Positions 23,569 to 24,672 of a stretch of 24,672 nucleotides of DNA are shown one piece after another; the stretch's first letter is position 1; every line of letters starts with the position of its first letter. The position numbers and the translations under genes were made by a program. Where the stretch lies: positions 1 through 24,672 of the forward strand of contig DCGK01000091.1 in the NCBI GenBank assembly GCA_002315235.1, read 5' to 3'. The notes under the pieces were generated by a model. That model saw only the letters and a program-made list of their open reading frames with translations. It made no database searches and was not told the origin of the DNA. The DNA comes from Ruminococcus sp. UBA1780 (GTDB lineage: Bacteria > Bacillota > Clostridia > Oscillospirales > Ruminococcaceae).

Positions 23569-23670
23569 GGAAACACTGATTAAATCACGTCTGACGACCT
23601 GACGCACAGTCTGCCTGCATAATTCCCGTCAGACTGTGCGTTCTGTACGCCGGACTTAATCAGTGTTTCC
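23569..23670. repeat. ~102-base MITE-like palindromic element
   Basis: The outer 15-base arms are perfect: GGAAACACTGATTAA at 23569-23583 and its reverse complement at 23656-23670. Inner arms ACGCACAGTCTG at 23602-23613 and 23630-23641 are also perfect, and GTCTGACG / CGCCGGAC between them pair imperfectly. The whole unit can fold on itself. It abuts the TAA stop of the five-TM gene. No coding capacity and no obvious target duplication are seen. It may be a miniature transposon remnant and may also end transcription. Confidence 0.75.
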
Positions 23671-24459
23671 TTAGTTTAAGAATCTGAATTTTCTTTTGCT
23701 TGAAGTGAAGTAGCGGTATGCATCGTCGAGGTTTGTTGCATCTGAACCGCGGAATCTTACTTCGTCATTGATTGTAAGTACGTCGCCGTCCTTTGAGTTT
23801 GAGCTCCATACAGGAACGATGTTGAGCTTGTTCTTTCTTACATTGTAAACAACTCGCTTGAAGCCCTTTTCGACGAACTTTACACTGCCGTAATCAATAT
23901 CGTAGGTATTTGGTTCTATAATAACTCTTGTTGAACCTTCCGAAGAGTCTGTTGTGTCAACAACATAGCATCTGTAGGTTTCGGAAGGGGAAACTGACTG
24001 ATATGTGACTACGTCGATAGTGTTTCCTGCGAAAATCGAAACATACAGGTAATAGACAAGTATGCATATTACATAAAGAAGAAGGTAAATCGTTCCGAGT
24101 ATGGTTTTGATTCCTTCTCCGGCACCGCTTGTGAAAAACAGTGTAACTGAAAGTATTCCGAGAGGAACCAGAATTATCAGGTTTTCACTGCTGTAATACA
24201 GTACAACAACCGGCAGATAGAATAGCAGACCGAAAAGACTGCATATCGAGGTGATTATCTGTTTTCGTGTGTATATCATTGTTCCGCCGAATATAAGGGC
24301 AAGGATTATTTCGAGCGCCGCGAACGCTGTCTGGTTTACAATCTGCATATCATAATAGAGAGATGCAAGTGCCAGAAATCCCATCAGGCCGGCATATCCG
24401 ATACTGATAAGTGAAAGTATCATCTTTATCAGGAACTGAGTTTTTCTATTTTCAGGCAA
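23671..24459 (-). CDS. Five-TM membrane protein with C-terminal extracytoplasmic domain, family not recognised
   Basis: Starting at TTG 24459 the protein has 262 residues. The TTG is preceded by AAGGAGGAG at 6 bases, much better than any upstream codon; the ATG at 24615 lies in a terminator hairpin and before the promoter. Hydrophobic segments are at about 11-35, 45-63, 68-90, 94-111 and 117-143. A soluble C-terminal domain of about 115 residues follows, with beta-rich text such as SPSETYRCYVVDTT and TRVIIEPNTYDIDYGSVKFVEKG. With five TM segments the C-terminal domain would be outside if the N-terminus is inside. It has its own promoter and stands alone. The stop codon directly touches a MITE-like palindrome, which could have shaped its 3' end. 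No function is proposed. Confidence 0.75.
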   Translation of the reverse strand: MPENRKTQFLIKMILSLISIGYAGLMGFLALASLYYDMQIVNQTAFAALEIILALIFGGTMIYTRKQIITSICSLFGLLFYLPVVVLYYSSENLIILVPLGILSVTLFFTSGAGEGIKTILGTIYLLLYVICILVYYLYVSIFAGNTIDVVTYQSVSPSETYRCYVVDTTDSSEGSTRVIIEPNTYDIDYGSVKFVEKGFKRVVYNVRKNKLNIVPVWSSNSKDGDVLTINDEVRFRGSDATNLDDAYRYFTSSKRKFRFLN

Positions 24460-24522
24460 ATAGTACTCCTCCTTAGTTTGTTCTGTTTTTCTGAACCGGT
24501 TTCTGATGAACCGACTTCTATA

Positions 24523-24551
24523 ATTATAACATTTTATATTGTGAGATACAA
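24523..24551 (-). promoter_or_regulatory. Probable promoter of the five-TM gene
   Basis: Minus strand TTGTAT (24551-24546), 17-base spacer, TATAAT (24528-24523), giving a leader of about 55 bases to the TTG start. Same boxes as at 15635-15663. Confidence 0.65.
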
Positions 24552-24608
24552 TACTTTTGATGAAAAATATTTTCACGTGTGTTTTCCTGAATACAGGAAA
24601 ATCATAGT

Positions 24609-24648
24609 TAACCAAAAAGACTCCTTCGAGAAGGAGTCTTTTTGGTTA
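24609..24648. terminator. Strong bidirectional terminator at the right edge
   Basis: An 18-pair perfect stem (24609-24626 with 24631-24648, loop CGAG) contains AAAAAGACTCCTT and its complement, with T-rich 3' arms on both strands. It probably ends a transcript that enters from beyond the window. Confidence 0.9.
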
Positions 24649-24672
24649 TGATATAGGGATTATTGGGGATTT

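Noticed and set aside
24460..24615. 52-residue N-terminal extension of the five-TM protein
   Set aside because: It spans the promoter and begins in a terminator hairpin; the TTG at 24459 has AAGGAGGAG before it.

Overview
The window reads as a chromosomal segment of a cellulosome-type Ruminococcus or close Oscillospiraceae relative (anaerobic Firmicutes). The evidence is a type I-like dockerin at the left edge, Gram-positive style sigma-A promoters, strong AGGAGG-type ribosome sites, a T-box leader, and protein sequences of clostridial character. The species assignment is an inference. Only the first ~1.3 kb is on the plus strand; everything else is on the minus strand, so transcription converges on a bidirectional terminator near 1327-1361.

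Layout, left to right. (1) 1-266: C-terminal end of a dockerin protein, then a terminator and birA (biotin ligase/repressor). (2) 1419-6766, minus: a zinc-ribbon/membrane/SH3b protein with its own promoter, then an HSP90-like ATPase, then a large helical-repeat protein whose start lies 3 bases after the HSP90 stop. This HSP90 plus partner pair is the least understood and most interesting part. The 180-base gap in front of the HSP90 gene is packed with related GTGAAYGCA-type hairpins. (3) 6912-10369, minus: an RlmL-type rRNA methyltransferase followed by a soluble LacI-fold/GGDEF diguanylate cyclase. (4) 10601-15614, minus: two adjacent, paralogous class A penicillin-binding proteins, each with its own promoter and a shared four-cysteine C-terminal tail. 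(5) 15841-22940, minus: a complete tryptophan operon, trpE-trpGD(fused)-trpC-trpF-trpB-trpA. It is driven by a consensus promoter with a dyad at the start point and a tRNA-Trp T-box (UGG specifier), and ends in a strong hairpin. (6) 22974-24615, minus: a VanZ-family membrane protein behind a possible attenuator, a ~100-base MITE-like palindrome, an unrecognised five-TM protein, and a strong terminator at the edge.

The trp genes together convert chorismate to tryptophan and are controlled by charging of tRNA-Trp. The two PBPs and perhaps the VanZ protein serve the envelope. The methyltransferase and cyclase are probably co-transcribed but their link is unclear. No tRNA, rRNA, CRISPR array, transposase or phage gene was seen. 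Several genes need starts different from the longest reading frame (birA, trpE, trpB, the VanZ gene, the zinc-ribbon gene and the five-TM gene); the chosen starts and reasons are given per entry.
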